From Halorussus sp. MSC15.2 (GTDB taxonomy: Archaea > Halobacteriota > Halobacteria > Halobacteriales > Haladaptataceae), in the NCBI RefSeq assembly GCF_010747475.1, contig NZ_VSLZ01000004.1, positions 1 through 64,000 on the forward strand: a stretch of DNA of 64,000 bases. The letters are read 5' to 3'. Below, one piece after another: positions 52,168-62,001 of the stretch; position 1 is the first letter of the stretch; each line of letters opens with the position of its first letter. The notes below the pieces were generated by a model that was not told where the DNA came from, searched no databases, and was given only the letters and a program-made list of their open reading frames with translations. The translations under genes and the position numbers were made by a program.

Positions 52168-55100
52168 TCAGTCGCGTCTCCGTGCGAGTAGCACCGCCCC
52201 GATTAGCGCGACGACCGCGGTGCCGACGCCGAATCCGGGAACGCTCGGGGCGTCGTTCCCGAGAACGCCGCCGTCGTCGGCGCTCGTCACGCCGAGGGTC
52301 GCCGTCTTCCCCTCCACGTCCACCGTGAAGTTACCGGCGGCGTCCACCTGCCGGACGAAGGTGACGGTCGCCGTCTCGCCCGGCGGGACCGTCACGTTCT
52401 TGGTCGCCAACTGCTCGCCGAACATGGTCAGCGTCACCGGTCGTTCGCCCGGTTCGCCGCCGGTGTTCTCGACCGTGGCCGTGATTTCGACCTGCTCGCC
52501 CGCCGAGATGGTCGAACTGTTCAGCGACACGTCGGTGACCGACGTGTTCGCCGGAATCGTCTCTTTGACCGTGAGGTTACCGACCGACGTGCCGCCGACA
52601 GCGACGTCGTAGGTGCCGGTCGCCGGGGCCGTCCCCGTGAGCGTCACTTCGGCCGACTCGCCGGGAGCGACCTCCACCGTCTCGGAGGCGACCGAACTCC
52701 CGTCGAGCGTGAGGGTCACCGCGGCGCTCCGGGTGGCAGTCCCGGTGTTCTCGACCGTCGCGGTCGCCGTCACCTCGTCGCCGGTCGCCACGGTCTCGCT
52801 CGCCAACTCGGCGTCGGCGACCGCGAGCGGCCGGTTCGCGCCGACCGCGAACGCACCGAGTCCGTCGGCGGTCGTCCTGAGTCTGTAGGCGTCGCCGGTC
52901 GATTCCACGACCGTCGCGTCGAGTCGCGTCCACCCGGCGTCGTACCGGTAGACCGCCACGTCGTCGCCAGACGCGAGTCCGCCGAGCGCGGACCGATTGA
53001 CCGTGAACTCCACGGTCGCGTTCTCCACGCCGGTATCGAGATACTTCGCGTCGAGACCGAGGTACGCCAGCGTTTCGTCGGTCGCGGTCAGTTCGGCGGC
53101 GTTCTCCGGCGGGTCGGCGCTCGCGGAACTCTCGAACGCGACGTGCGTGTCGTCGCTCCGGATATCGACCGCCACGCGCCGGAAGGTGACGCCGGTCTGT
53201 CCTGCAACCTCGCTGGTCGGCAGTCCCGCACTAATCGTCTCGTCGGACTGCCCGTTTCGCACGTCCACTACCGCGGTGTTTGCCCCGGTCTGTTTGACCT
53301 CGGTGACGACCGGCGGCGGGCCGAGACTGGTCGAACCGCCACCGCCGCCTCCCCCGCCACCGCCGCCCGCGGCCTTCTCCTCGGGTTTCACCTCGATAGT
53401 CGCCGACGCGTTGTCGGTGTCCCCGTCGTCGTCCGCGACGGTCACGACAGGGCCGTAGGTACCGGAACTGTCGTACGTGTGGGTCACCGTCGCGTTCGCG
53501 GCGTCGGTGGTGCGCTCGGCCGTCCCGTCGCCGTCGAAGTCCCAGCGGTACTCCGTGATTTCACTCCGTTGGTCGGTGGAGTTGCTCGCGTCGAGCGTCA
53601 CCTCGTTCCCCGCGCGGGTCTCGTCGGGGACCGAGAGTTCCGCGTTCGGTCTGTCGACGACGTCCACCGAGATATCGCCGGTCGAGACCGCCCGGCCGGA
53701 GGCGTCGCTGACCACGAGTTTGACCGTGGCCGCTCCCGTCCCGTCGAACTGATAGCTCGCGTCCGGGCCGTATCGTTCGGCCACGGTCCCCGACTGGCTG
53801 AACGTCCACGTGTAGTTCAGCGACCGGTCGCTGTTGTCGGTCGCGGTCGCCGACACCTCGACGGTCTCGCTCACCGACACCTCGCTCGGAACGGAGTGGC
53901 TCGTGATGTTCGGGTCGCTCCCGTTCGTGACCGTGACGTTGACGCTGTCGGTGTCGGCGTTCCCGTTGTTGTCGGTAGCCGTCAGTTCGACCTGATAGTC
54001 ACCTGCCGACCCGTACGTGACGCTGGCTCCGGGGTCGCCGCCGTCCTCGTCGCGCACGTCGCCGCCGGGTGCGCTCCACGAGTAGGATTCGACGCTCCCG
54101 TGTTCGTCACTGCTCGCGCTCGCGTCGAGAGTTATCGGCGCTCCCGCTTCGACCGTCGCGGGGGTCGCCGCGGCCTCGGCGGTCGGGTCGTCCTGTGTGA
54201 CGACGGTCACCGTCTTCGTGACGTTATCGGTCTTCCCGCTTCGGTCGGCCACAGTGAGTGACACCTCGTACTCGCCCGGCGCGCCGAAGGTGTGCGAGAC
54301 TCGCTCCCCGCTCTTCGCGCTCCCGTTGACGCGCCACTCGTAGCCGTCGGCGAGCGCCACGTTGTCGGAACTCGCCGACCCGTCGAACGCGATGGACTCG
54401 CCGACGACGTGGTACTGGCTGTCGCCCGCTGTGTCGTTGACGGCGAAGTCCGCTGTGGGCGGTTCGCCCGCCTTCACCTCGACCGTGGTAGACGCCGTCA
54501 CCTCCCGGCCGTCGGCGACCATGGTCACGGTCGCCTGCTTCTCGCTTGCGTTCTCGTAGGTGTGGGCGACCGAGTGGTCGGTCGTGTTCTCGTCTACCTG
54601 CCCGTCGCCGTCGTAGTCCCACTGGTAGCTCTCGGCGGCTTCGTCCGCGGTGAACGTCACGCTCTGGCCCGCCTCGACCGGACTCCGGTCTGCGTTCAAG
54701 TTCGCGTCGAGGCATCGCGCGCCGCGCTCGATGACCAGCGGTTTGTCCATCTGGAGATTCTTCATCTCGCCGTTCATGTCGTCGTGGCCGGTGTTGTGGC
54801 GCACGGCCCACCGCTGGATGTCGCCGGTGAACGCAGCGTCGATGGTGACGTTCTCGCCCCGCTGGAGGTTGTGGAACCCGCGGTACGCGCCGCCGTCAGT
54901 TCCGCCGGGACCCCACGTCCAGTGGACGTCGAAGTAGCCGCCGGTGAAGGTGCTGAGGCGGTCGTAGTTCGCGTTCTTTTCGGCGAGGTTCCGGTGGCCG
55001 AACTGCGTTCCGCTGGCATCGACGTACCGGTCGTCTATCTCCGCGCGGGGGTACATGTCGTCGATGTACGCCCACTCGCCACTCGGGAGGTCGTCGAACG

Positions 55101-55737
55101 TCCAGTCGGCCGTCCCGCCGCCGGGCGACGGTTCGAGGAAGCCGTCGGCGGGACCGTACTCGCCGTTGTACGGGTAGTGCGACGAGGTGCCGGTCTCCTC
55201 GTACAGTCTGTCGTGGCGGACGACCAGACTCACCTCCCCGTTCGCGTTCTCGTAGAAGAACAGGTGGCTCTCCCCGTCAGCCGACCAGTTGTACTTGCCG
55301 TACGTGGCGTACTCCCAGCCCTCGTGGACGAACTGGGTGTTGAGGTACGGTGCGTACTCCGAAATCTGGCCCTTGTAGGAGACGTTCTCCGGACCGGGAC
55401 GCGGGTCGGTGTCGTTCCGGTAGCGGTAGTCCATCTGGGACTCGATGGACTCGAACCCGTTCCAGTCGGGGTTGCGGAACGACCCCTTCACGTCGGCCTC
55501 CTCGTAGGTGATGTCCCGCCGAACTTCGACTTCGGGGACCATCTTGGGGTGGTCGTACGAGTAGGGTTGTACCTCGTAGCAGACGTTCGTGCCGGGTTGC
55601 CGAACCGTGTACACCGGCGCGTCGCCGTGGTCCGCGCTCGCCGTCCCGACCAGCCCCGCGATGCCGGGCGGCAGCGCCGACGTTACCAACAGTACCGTCA
55701 GTCCAAAGCTTAGAATCGTGGTTCTATCGACGTTCAT
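52168..55737 (-). CDS. Giant PKD/CARDB surface protein with PGF-CTERM anchor
   Basis: An 1189-residue exported protein. It begins with a Sec-like signal (TILSFGLTVLLVTSALPPGIAG). Residues 37-345 are a unique acidic domain of unknown fold (DAPVYTVRQPGTNVCYEV). Then follow about five PKD-like repeats (345-835), a run of about 11 glycines, a PGF-pre-PGF-type domain (about 860-1010: ATVEFTVNRSALGGLASG, VAVYRYDAGWTRLDATVV), two CARDB-like domains (1010-1155) and a C-terminal PGF-CTERM (VPGFGVGTAVVALIGAVLLARRR). The anchor would be processed by archaeosortase ArtA. Many NxS/T sequons suit S-layer glycosylation. Likely an adhesin or S-layer-associated protein. Confidence 0.9.
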   Translation of the reverse strand: MNVDRTTILSFGLTVLLVTSALPPGIAGLVGTASADHGDAPVYTVRQPGTNVCYEVQPYSYDHPKMVPEVEVRRDITYEEADVKGSFRNPDWNGFESIESQMDYRYRNDTDPRPGPENVSYKGQISEYAPYLNTQFVHEGWEYATYGKYNWSADGESHLFFYENANGEVSLVVRHDRLYEETGTSSHYPYNGEYGPADGFLEPSPGGGTADWTFDDLPSGEWAYIDDMYPRAEIDDRYVDASGTQFGHRNLAEKNANYDRLSTFTGGYFDVHWTWGPGGTDGGAYRGFHNLQRGENVTIDAAFTGDIQRWAVRHNTGHDDMNGEMKNLQMDKPLVIERGARCLDANLNADRSPVEAGQSVTFTADEAAESYQWDYDGDGQVDENTTDHSVAHTYENASEKQATVTMVADGREVTASTTVEVKAGEPPTADFAVNDTAGDSQYHVVGESIAFDGSASSDNVALADGYEWRVNGSAKSGERVSHTFGAPGEYEVSLTVADRSGKTDNVTKTVTVVTQDDPTAEAAATPATVEAGAPITLDASASSDEHGSVESYSWSAPGGDVRDEDGGDPGASVTYGSAGDYQVELTATDNNGNADTDSVNVTVTNGSDPNITSHSVPSEVSVSETVEVSATATDNSDRSLNYTWTFSQSGTVAERYGPDASYQFDGTGAATVKLVVSDASGRAVSTGDISVDVVDRPNAELSVPDETRAGNEVTLDASNSTDQRSEITEYRWDFDGDGTAERTTDAANATVTHTYDSSGTYGPVVTVADDDGDTDNASATIEVKPEEKAAGGGGGGGGGGGSTSLGPPPVVTEVKQTGANTAVVDVRNGQSDETISAGLPTSEVAGQTGVTFRRVAVDIRSDDTHVAFESSASADPPENAAELTATDETLAYLGLDAKYLDTGVENATVEFTVNRSALGGLASGDDVAVYRYDAGWTRLDATVVESTGDAYRLRTTADGLGAFAVGANRPLAVADAELASETVATGDEVTATATVENTGTATRSAAVTLTLDGSSVASETVEVAPGESAEVTLTGTAPATGTYDVAVGGTSVGNLTVKETIPANTSVTDVSLNSSTISAGEQVEITATVENTGGEPGERPVTLTMFGEQLATKNVTVPPGETATVTFVRQVDAAGNFTVDVEGKTATLGVTSADDGGVLGNDAPSVPGFGVGTAVVALIGAVLLARRRD

Positions 55738-56018
55738 CTCACTGCTAACCGTCCGTATTCCGGTATTTCCCTTTGTTATGGACTCTCTGGGGCGTTCTCT
55801 GCCGGACGCTACGCTCGCGTAAACGAGGCGTAACTGTCACTCATCGGGTGATATCCGCGACTAGGTGCGGCCTACCTCGGTCTCCTCCGCCGACCGGACG
55901 GCGTAGAGGACGGAATCGCGTCGCGAGAGGGGCTGTCTCGACAAAGAAATCGTATCGAGCCGGAACGACGAAACCTCCCTGCGGGAGAGGAGAGTGCCGA
56001 TGTCGATAGAGGAGACGG

Positions 56019-57944
56019 TTACGGCGTGCGGTCCTCGACCGCTTCCGCGCTCTGCTCGGTGACGCGGACGCCCTTCGCCGAGAGGTGTTGCATCCGCCGC
56101 CGGGCGAAGTCCTCCTCGGTCGTGCCACGGGTCGCCAGCACGTACATCCGGGAGTTGCCCGTCGGGCGCATCGTCCGGCCCGCGCGCTGTGCGCCCTGTC
56201 GTCGGGACCCGCCGAGACCCGAGGCCACGATGGCGAGTTCGGCGTCCGGCAGGTCGATGCCCTCGTCGCCGACGCGGGAGACGACCAGCGCGTCGCGCTG
56301 GCCCGACTTGAACTGCTGGAGCAACTGTTCGCGCCGGGCGTGGCGCATCTCGCCCGAGATGAACGGGACGTTGAGCGCCTCCGCCAGCGCCTCGCCTTGG
56401 TCGAGGTACTCCACGAATATCAGGGTCTTCGCGTGGGGGTGCTCCGCGCGCAGGTGGCGAATCTCGCGGAGTTTCGCGGGGTTGCTCGCGGCTATCTGGC
56501 GCTTCTCGTGCCCGTCGGCGCTCCCGTACTCGTTGCGGTAGGTCTCGTCGTCCCACGGGACGTAGCGAATCTGGACCTCGGGTTCCTGCACGTATCCGGC
56601 CTCGAACAGCGCGTCCCAGTCGGTGCCGATGGGCGGGCCGATGAGCGTGAATATCTCCTCTTCCTTGTCGTCCTCGCGGACCGGGGTGGCCGAGAGACCG
56701 AGTCGGTGCTTGCTCTGGAGTTCCGCGGACCGCCGGAAGACCCGAGACGGGACGTGGTGGACCTCGTCGTAGATGATGAGGCCCCACTCGCGCTGGTCGA
56801 ACAGTTGGCGGTGGCGGTCCATCCCGGCGGTCTGGTAGGTCGCTATGGTGACCGGCCGGACGTCCTTCGTGCCGCCGTGGTACTCGCCTATCTGGTCGGG
56901 CGCGAGGGTGGTGTTGGCCAGCAGTTCCTCGTGCCACTGACTGGCGAGTTCGCGGCCGGGGACGAGAATCAGGGTCTCGCCGCCGACCGCCTCGATAGCG
57001 CCCATGCCCGCCACCGTCTTCCCGCTCCCCGGCGGACCGACGAGGACGCCCGACTTGGTCTCGACGAACTGGTTTACCCACTCCTGCTGGTAGTCGCGCA
57101 GACGCAGGTTCAGTGTCACGTCCAGTTCCTCGCCGGTGTCGAGGTCGCGCTCGTCGCGGACGGGGTATCCGGCCTCGTAGAGGACGCGCTTGACCTCGGC
57201 GACTGACTCCTCGGCCACCCAGCTCTCGGTGTCCGACAGCGGGGCGCGGAGTTGGCCCTCGTCCAGTCGCTGGCGCGCGACGTTGCCCATCAGGTCCTCG
57301 CTCGCGGCTTCGAGGACGACGTAGCCGTCCTCCTCGTCGGTCCGGAGGACGAACTGGCGGGCGCGCTTCCACTGGCTCTCCATCCACTCTTCGAGGTGGG
57401 GCGACCGCTCGGGTAACACGTCGCGGAGGGTGCCCAGCAGGTCCTCGAAGTCGTCGAACGGGGCGGCCCACACGTCCTCTTGGCGAATCTCGTAGATGTA
57501 ACCGCCGTCGCGCGTGGTGTCCACGAGGTGGGCGAACTGGGAGAGTTGCGCGCGAGTGAACTGGGTCGGTTGGTCCACGACCAGTTCGCGGCGCTTCGGG
57601 AAGACGATGACGCGCTCGCGGTCGGCCAGTTTCCCCCAGTCGGTCGGATACCAGACCACGGGGTCGTTCGAGACGTCGAGACGCTCGACGCCCTCGCCCT
57701 CCGCGAGACCGGCGAGCGCGTCGTCGGTCTCGGCCTGCGACCGGTCGAGTGCGCGCGCGACTTCCTCGGCGGTGACGACGGGGCGGCCGAACTGCTCGAC
57801 GGCGTCGTGGAACGACTCGACGTCCACCGCCTCGTCGTCGGCCACTTCGCTGGCGGATTCGACTGCGTCGGTCGCTTCGTCCGGGCGAGTGTCGCTCTCG
57901 TCGGGAGGGCCGGCGTCGGCGACATCGTTCTCGGAGTCGGTCAT
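56019..57944 (-). CDS. rad25: XPB/Rad25-type DNA repair helicase
   Basis: A 641-residue superfamily-2 helicase. The acidic N-terminus (1-45) is followed by a winged-helix-like and damage-recognition region, then helicase domain 1: LRLRDYQQEWVNQF (Q-motif-like), Walker A VGPPGSGKTVAG, DEVHH (motif II, IIYDEVHHVPSRVF) and LSATPVRED (motif III). Domain 2 has FVEYLDQGEALAEAL, VVSRVGDEGIDLP and the final QRAGRTMRP (motif VI). It unwinds damaged DNA in nucleotide-excision repair-like pathways. The ATG at 57944 fits the acidic start. Confidence 0.93.
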   Translation of the reverse strand: MTDSENDVADAGPPDESDTRPDEATDAVESASEVADDEAVDVESFHDAVEQFGRPVVTAEEVARALDRSQAETDDALAGLAEGEGVERLDVSNDPVVWYPTDWGKLADRERVIVFPKRRELVVDQPTQFTRAQLSQFAHLVDTTRDGGYIYEIRQEDVWAAPFDDFEDLLGTLRDVLPERSPHLEEWMESQWKRARQFVLRTDEEDGYVVLEAASEDLMGNVARQRLDEGQLRAPLSDTESWVAEESVAEVKRVLYEAGYPVRDERDLDTGEELDVTLNLRLRDYQQEWVNQFVETKSGVLVGPPGSGKTVAGMGAIEAVGGETLILVPGRELASQWHEELLANTTLAPDQIGEYHGGTKDVRPVTIATYQTAGMDRHRQLFDQREWGLIIYDEVHHVPSRVFRRSAELQSKHRLGLSATPVREDDKEEEIFTLIGPPIGTDWDALFEAGYVQEPEVQIRYVPWDDETYRNEYGSADGHEKRQIAASNPAKLREIRHLRAEHPHAKTLIFVEYLDQGEALAEALNVPFISGEMRHARREQLLQQFKSGQRDALVVSRVGDEGIDLPDAELAIVASGLGGSRRQGAQRAGRTMRPTGNSRMYVLATRGTTEEDFARRRMQHLSAKGVRVTEQSAEAVEDRTP

Positions 57945-58105
57945 CGGGTCGTCGTAGGAGCATCGCGAATAAACGATTTGCGCTACAAAAAATGCAATAG
58001 TTACCTTGAGTCCGTCCTTGGTTTTCCAACAGATGGCCACAAGATTTATTCCTATTCGTTGACAGCCAGAGTAAAATTTGAGTAGTGGGGGTTTGACCGA
58101 GAGAT

Positions 58106-58249
58106 ATGGACACGGGAATCGCGGCCATCGAACGCTGTGCGTACTGCCGGGAGTACGTTCCGATAACGGTCTTGCCCGTCGGCCCGGAGGACGGGCCGAT
58201 TTCGGCCGAGGTGGCCGTCTGCGAGGCGTGCCGAACCGACGGACGCTGA
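58106..58249 (+). CDS. 47-residue double-CxxC zinc protein
   Basis: A short gene with ATG at 58106 and TGA at 58247-58249. The product has CAYC at residues 11-14 and CEAC at 39-42, an arrangement suited to one structural zinc. An AAAATTT element at 58074-58080, about 29 bases upstream, gives a leaderless promoter, and the gene is divergent from the XPB helicase. The strong promoter spacing, Cys pairs and lack of other coding support it as a real microprotein. Function unknown. Confidence 0.65.
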   Translation: MDTGIAAIERCAYCREYVPITVLPVGPEDGPISAEVAVCEACRTDGR

Positions 58250-58527
58250 CGGCTTTGCCCGCGCTGTCGGTGGACGGAGACGCCTCGACCGTCGCGGTCC
58301 GGCCGAGGCGCGCCGATAGCATCAGCTAGAATCCGTCCGGGCGCCCTCGCCGCAGTAAGCGATGTCCTCACGGTGGCACTGCCGACCGTCAGCAGTTTCT
58401 CCGTCTTTACCACCGGTCGCGCTCCAGTCCTCGCCGCCGGATTAGTCCCCGCTTACCGTTTCGTTTACGACCGTTAGCGGTCGAACTGCACCGTAGGTAT
58501 AACTACTCGTCTATCGTGGCAGAGTCC

Positions 58528-59106
58528 ATGACATTTCGAGAGGTCCGAACGCTCGTCGTTCTTCTCACCGCGCTCGGATTGGCGCTCGGCGCTGGCGGCG
58601 TCCTGACGACGACCCCGTTCGACGCGGCGACGGCGACCGACGCGACCCCGACGGAAATCGGTTCCTGCACGACCATCGACGAACCCGGTACCTACGTCCT
58701 GACGACCGACATCGAGAACGCGGGCAAGACGGCTATCTCTCAGCCCTGCATGAAAATCACCGCCGACAACGTGACCTTCGACGGCGGCGGTCACACCATC
58801 GACGGCAGAGGCGAGAGTCACACCAAGGGTGTCGCGGTCGCGGACGCCGAGGGCGTTACCATAACGAACGTCTCCGTCAACGACTGGCACTCCGGCGTCC
58901 TCGTCACGGGCGGGTCGGCCACGGTCCGGAACGTCTCGACGTTCTCGAACGCCTACGGGGTCCGACTGGAGAACGCCACCGGCGGCACCGTCGAGAACAG
59001 CACCATCTCGGACAACCTCGTCGGCGTCTCCGCGATAGGCGTGGACGTGTCGCTCTCGAACAACGAGTTCTCGGGCAACGAAATCCGCGTCCAGCGCGCC
59101 GACTGA
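58528..59106 (+). CDS. Exported right-handed beta-helix (NosD-like) protein
   Basis: A 192-residue exported protein. A signal peptide (VLLTALGLALGAGG) is followed by the NosD-like opening TEIGSCTTIDEPGTYVLTTD and at least five beta-helix coils (ITADNVTFDGGGHTIDGRGE, GVTITNVSVNDWHSGVLVTG, NAYGVRLENATGGTVENSTI). It is shorter than typical NosD proteins. These helices bind metals or carbohydrates, or act as surface decoration. The ATG at 58528 is preferred over a GTG at 58516 from the GTATAAC box at 58497. Confidence 0.85.
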   Translation: MTFREVRTLVVLLTALGLALGAGGVLTTTPFDAATATDATPTEIGSCTTIDEPGTYVLTTDIENAGKTAISQPCMKITADNVTFDGGGHTIDGRGESHTKGVAVADAEGVTITNVSVNDWHSGVLVTGGSATVRNVSTFSNAYGVRLENATGGTVENSTISDNLVGVSAIGVDVSLSNNEFSGNEIRVQRAD

Positions 59107-59162
59107 GCGCGAACCTCGGTCTCGACTGGACATTTAAGTCGGCCGACTGCGTACGCCCTCTC

Positions 59163-59486
59163 ATGTCAGGCGGTCCCTTCGAGACCACGTTCCGCGTCGG
59201 CGAAGTCGTCGAGGCCGAGTCGTTCCCCGAGACGAACAAACCCGAGATGGCGAAACTCCGAATCGACCTCGGCGACGAGGCGGTCCAGTCGGTCGCTCAG
59301 ACCGGCTACAACTACGACCCGGAGGACCTCGTGGGCCGACAGGTCCTCTGCGCGACCGACCTCGGGTCGGTCCGCATCGCGGGCGAGAAGTCCGAGGCGC
59401 TGACTGTCGGCGTCCCCGACGAAGACGGCCACCCGGTTCTCGTCGCGCCCGACGACGACGTGCCCCTCGGCGGGGAACTCTACTGA
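59163..59486 (+). CDS. tRNA-binding OB-fold protein (CsaA-like)
   Basis: A 107-residue OB-fold protein of the tRNA-binding-domain family (CsaA/EMAP-II type): FETTFRVGEVVEAESFPETN, KPEMAKLRIDLGDEAVQSVA, GRQVLCATDLGSVRIAGEKS and TVGVPDEDGHPVLVAPD. Family members bind tRNA or act as export-associated chaperones. A CATTTAAG element at 59130, about 30 bases upstream, supports this ATG. It lies alone between unrelated genes. Confidence 0.9.
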   Translation: MSGGPFETTFRVGEVVEAESFPETNKPEMAKLRIDLGDEAVQSVAQTGYNYDPEDLVGRQVLCATDLGSVRIAGEKSEALTVGVPDEDGHPVLVAPDDDVPLGGELY

Positions 59487-59505
59487 CTTCGCCGCCTGTC
59501 CCACT

Positions 59506-61929
59506 TCACGACTGCTTCCCGTTCACCTCGCCGAATCCGAGGCGATAGGGCCATCCCCGGTACTGTTCGGCGTCACCGCCGTTCGGGTTCGCGGACCACG
59601 GCCAGCACTCCACGACGAACGCCTCCTCGTCGAATTTCACCTTGACGATACCGTACCCGTCGGGCCGAACCTCCCGGTCGAAGAGTAGCCCGTCGTGACT
59701 CTTCTCGTACTGTCTGTGGGAGATGTCGGGGTTATCGACCGCGAGCATCCGGCACTTGTTCCCCAGCGCGTCGGTGAAGTTCCCCGTGTGGGGGTACTCT
59801 CTCCCGTTCGGGAGCGACCGCTTCGGTTCGAACCACCGTGGGTAGTTCGCGGACCCGCCCGGACCGACGAACTGGACGACACCGTCGGTGTGGGCGTCGA
59901 GACCGTGCCGTAGCAGCATCGGGAGGTGCAGGTCCCCCGAGAGGACGAGCGCGCCCGCCTCGCGGAACAGTTCTATCGCGCGGTCCCGACCCGCCTTCGG
60001 GTACGCGTTCGTGTCGTAGCTCTGGGCGGCGTTCTCGCCCGGCGTCATCAGTTCCCCGTCGGCGTCGGTGAGCGCGTTGGCGAACGCCGTCTGGGTCAGG
60101 CAGAGTTCGACCGACTCGCCGTCGGACTGCTCGGCCCACTCGCTGAGGAACCGCGCTTGGCGGTCGCCGAGCAACGCTTCGCCGTCCTCTTCGGGACCGG
60201 TCTTGAACTTTCGGTCTTCGAGCATGGCGAACCGCGCGCCGCCGTACGTGAACTTCCCGTAGTACACGTCGATTCCGCGTTCGATAGGCGTCGGGTCGTA
60301 GGGGTCGGGGTTGTGACCGCACTGAATCCGCTGGACTCGATTGACGAACTCCGTGTCCGCGACGTATCCGCCGCGCTTGAGACCGTCCATCGCCGTCTCC
60401 TCGCCGCCCGACCCCCAGACATTCGGTTGATAGACGTCGTGGTCGTCAACCAGCAGTATCGACGGCCGGTCGCGCGTCAGACCGCGGAACGACCAGAGCC
60501 ACAGGTACCACTTGTAGAGGTAGTCGAGGGTCGGTTCGTCTCGACCCGCGACCGAGGTGGGTTTCGGTTCGTACACTTGGTCGCCGACGCAGACGAGCAG
60601 GTCGGGGTCCTGTCTCCCCAGATTCGCCGCCAGCGTCTCGTAGGGGAAGTAGACGTTCCCGGGCGTGTACCGGCCCGGAGGCGTGCCCGCGCCCGAGTCG
60701 CTATCGCGGGCCTTCGCGCTGTCGAGCGCGCGGCCCGACGGTGCGGTGCAACTCAGCAGGCCGACGGTCAACTCGTCGGCGTCGGCCGGGTCCTTCCGGA
60801 CGCGACCCCCGTACCGCCACGTCTCGCCGCTCCCGTCTCGATAGCGAACCTGATACTCCCAGTCGCGGGTCGCGTCCCAGTCCTCGACTCTGAACAGCGC
60901 CACGTACCCCTTCCCCATCGTCGCGCGCCGAGTTCGCCACGACTCGGAACTCCCCGCGGGTCGATAGCGAAGCGTCACCTCGTCCGGGTCGGACTCGCCC
61001 ATCGGAAGCAGGTGGGCCGAGAGTTTCATCACCGAATCGTTCACCGAGTAGAGGGTGCCGGCGATGGGACCGAAGGACCGCTCCGGACGAGTCTCGACTT
61101 TCTCTCCTGCGGTCTCGATGTCTTCGAACCACCATCGCGGCCCGTCCCGTCCCGGCAGTGGCGAGGAGACCAGCGAGATTCCGCCGAGTAACGTCTCCTC
61201 GGCGACGTCCTCCCGGACCGCGCTCGCCAGCGAGCGCCCGTCCTCGCCGTCGAACGCTTCGACGCGGAGGTCGAACGACCCGTCGCCGCGCGGTACGACG
61301 TCCACCGAGAGGCGAACGCTCCCGTCGCTCGTCGGTTCGGCGTCGTCCGTCTTCGTCGAACGCGCCGCGGGGAGTTCGCGGTACTCGACCGGACTCCCCT
61401 CGTCGGTGTGGTCGCGGAACCGGACCCGCCCGTCGGACTCGTAGGTACAGAGGAGTCCGCCACCGACTCCCGACCCGCGTTGTACCAGCGCTCCGGCGCG
61501 TGGATTCAGGTTCCCGGTGCCCGTTCCGACGAGGAATCCGCAGAACCCGTCCTTCCCGGCCCCGTCGGCGATGCCGGCGCGGACCCGCAGGTGGGCCGGT
61601 CGGTCGCCCGAGACTATCTCGCGGGTGAGCAGCGCGACCGTTCGGAGTTCGAAACCGGACTCCCCCCGGAGGCACTCGATTCGACCGCCGTCGTTGCGCC
61701 AGTCCTGCAGCCGGTTGCCCCACAACTCCGGGCCGAGCCAGTGGCGCGCCCCGTCGGTCGGTTGTGGCGTGACTGTCGCACTCTCCTCGAAGATTCGCGG
61801 GTCGGACAGAATCCGTCCGTCCCCGGAGACGAGCAGTCCACCGCCGATAGCCATCGTCCCGACGAGCGATGCGGTACCGACCAGCAGTCCGCGGCGGGTC
61901 ACCCGCGAACGGAGTCCGTCCCTCGTCAT
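59506..61929 (-). CDS. Tat-exported PhoD-like phosphatase/phosphodiesterase
   Basis: An 807-residue exported metallophosphatase. It starts with a Tat signal (SRVTRRGLLVGTASLVGTMA). Residues about 60-330 are a beta-rich N-terminal extension. The catalytic PhoD domain follows: LLSCTAP, CVGDQVYEPKP (metal Asp and Tyr), SILLVDDHDVYQPNVWGSGG (metal Asp/His), CLTQTAFAN, ALVLSGDLHLPML and FVGPGGSANYPRW. It hydrolyses phosphodiesters or phosphomonoesters outside the cell. The ATG at 61929 gives a normal Tat N-region; a GTG at 62001 is possible. Confidence 0.9.
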   Translation of the reverse strand: MTRDGLRSRVTRRGLLVGTASLVGTMAIGGGLLVSGDGRILSDPRIFEESATVTPQPTDGARHWLGPELWGNRLQDWRNDGGRIECLRGESGFELRTVALLTREIVSGDRPAHLRVRAGIADGAGKDGFCGFLVGTGTGNLNPRAGALVQRGSGVGGGLLCTYESDGRVRFRDHTDEGSPVEYRELPAARSTKTDDAEPTSDGSVRLSVDVVPRGDGSFDLRVEAFDGEDGRSLASAVREDVAEETLLGGISLVSSPLPGRDGPRWWFEDIETAGEKVETRPERSFGPIAGTLYSVNDSVMKLSAHLLPMGESDPDEVTLRYRPAGSSESWRTRRATMGKGYVALFRVEDWDATRDWEYQVRYRDGSGETWRYGGRVRKDPADADELTVGLLSCTAPSGRALDSAKARDSDSGAGTPPGRYTPGNVYFPYETLAANLGRQDPDLLVCVGDQVYEPKPTSVAGRDEPTLDYLYKWYLWLWSFRGLTRDRPSILLVDDHDVYQPNVWGSGGEETAMDGLKRGGYVADTEFVNRVQRIQCGHNPDPYDPTPIERGIDVYYGKFTYGGARFAMLEDRKFKTGPEEDGEALLGDRQARFLSEWAEQSDGESVELCLTQTAFANALTDADGELMTPGENAAQSYDTNAYPKAGRDRAIELFREAGALVLSGDLHLPMLLRHGLDAHTDGVVQFVGPGGSANYPRWFEPKRSLPNGREYPHTGNFTDALGNKCRMLAVDNPDISHRQYEKSHDGLLFDREVRPDGYGIVKVKFDEEAFVVECWPWSANPNGGDAEQYRGWPYRLGFGEVNGKQS

Positions 61930-62001
61930 CCGTCGTCCCGAACGCGAGTCGCGGACCGAGCGGGTGGCGCTCTCGGCGGCCGGTCGGGTCGGCGGTGACA
62001 C

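Noticed and set aside
54292-55713. Plus-strand frame of 473 codons opposite the PKD surface protein
   Set aside because: Antisense shadow: the other strand encodes a signal peptide, PKD repeats and a PGF-CTERM anchor in one frame.
55861-58413. Minus-strand frame of 850 codons overlapping the XPB helicase on the same strand
   Set aside because: Arginine-rich out-of-frame reading; the helicase motifs lie in the other frame.
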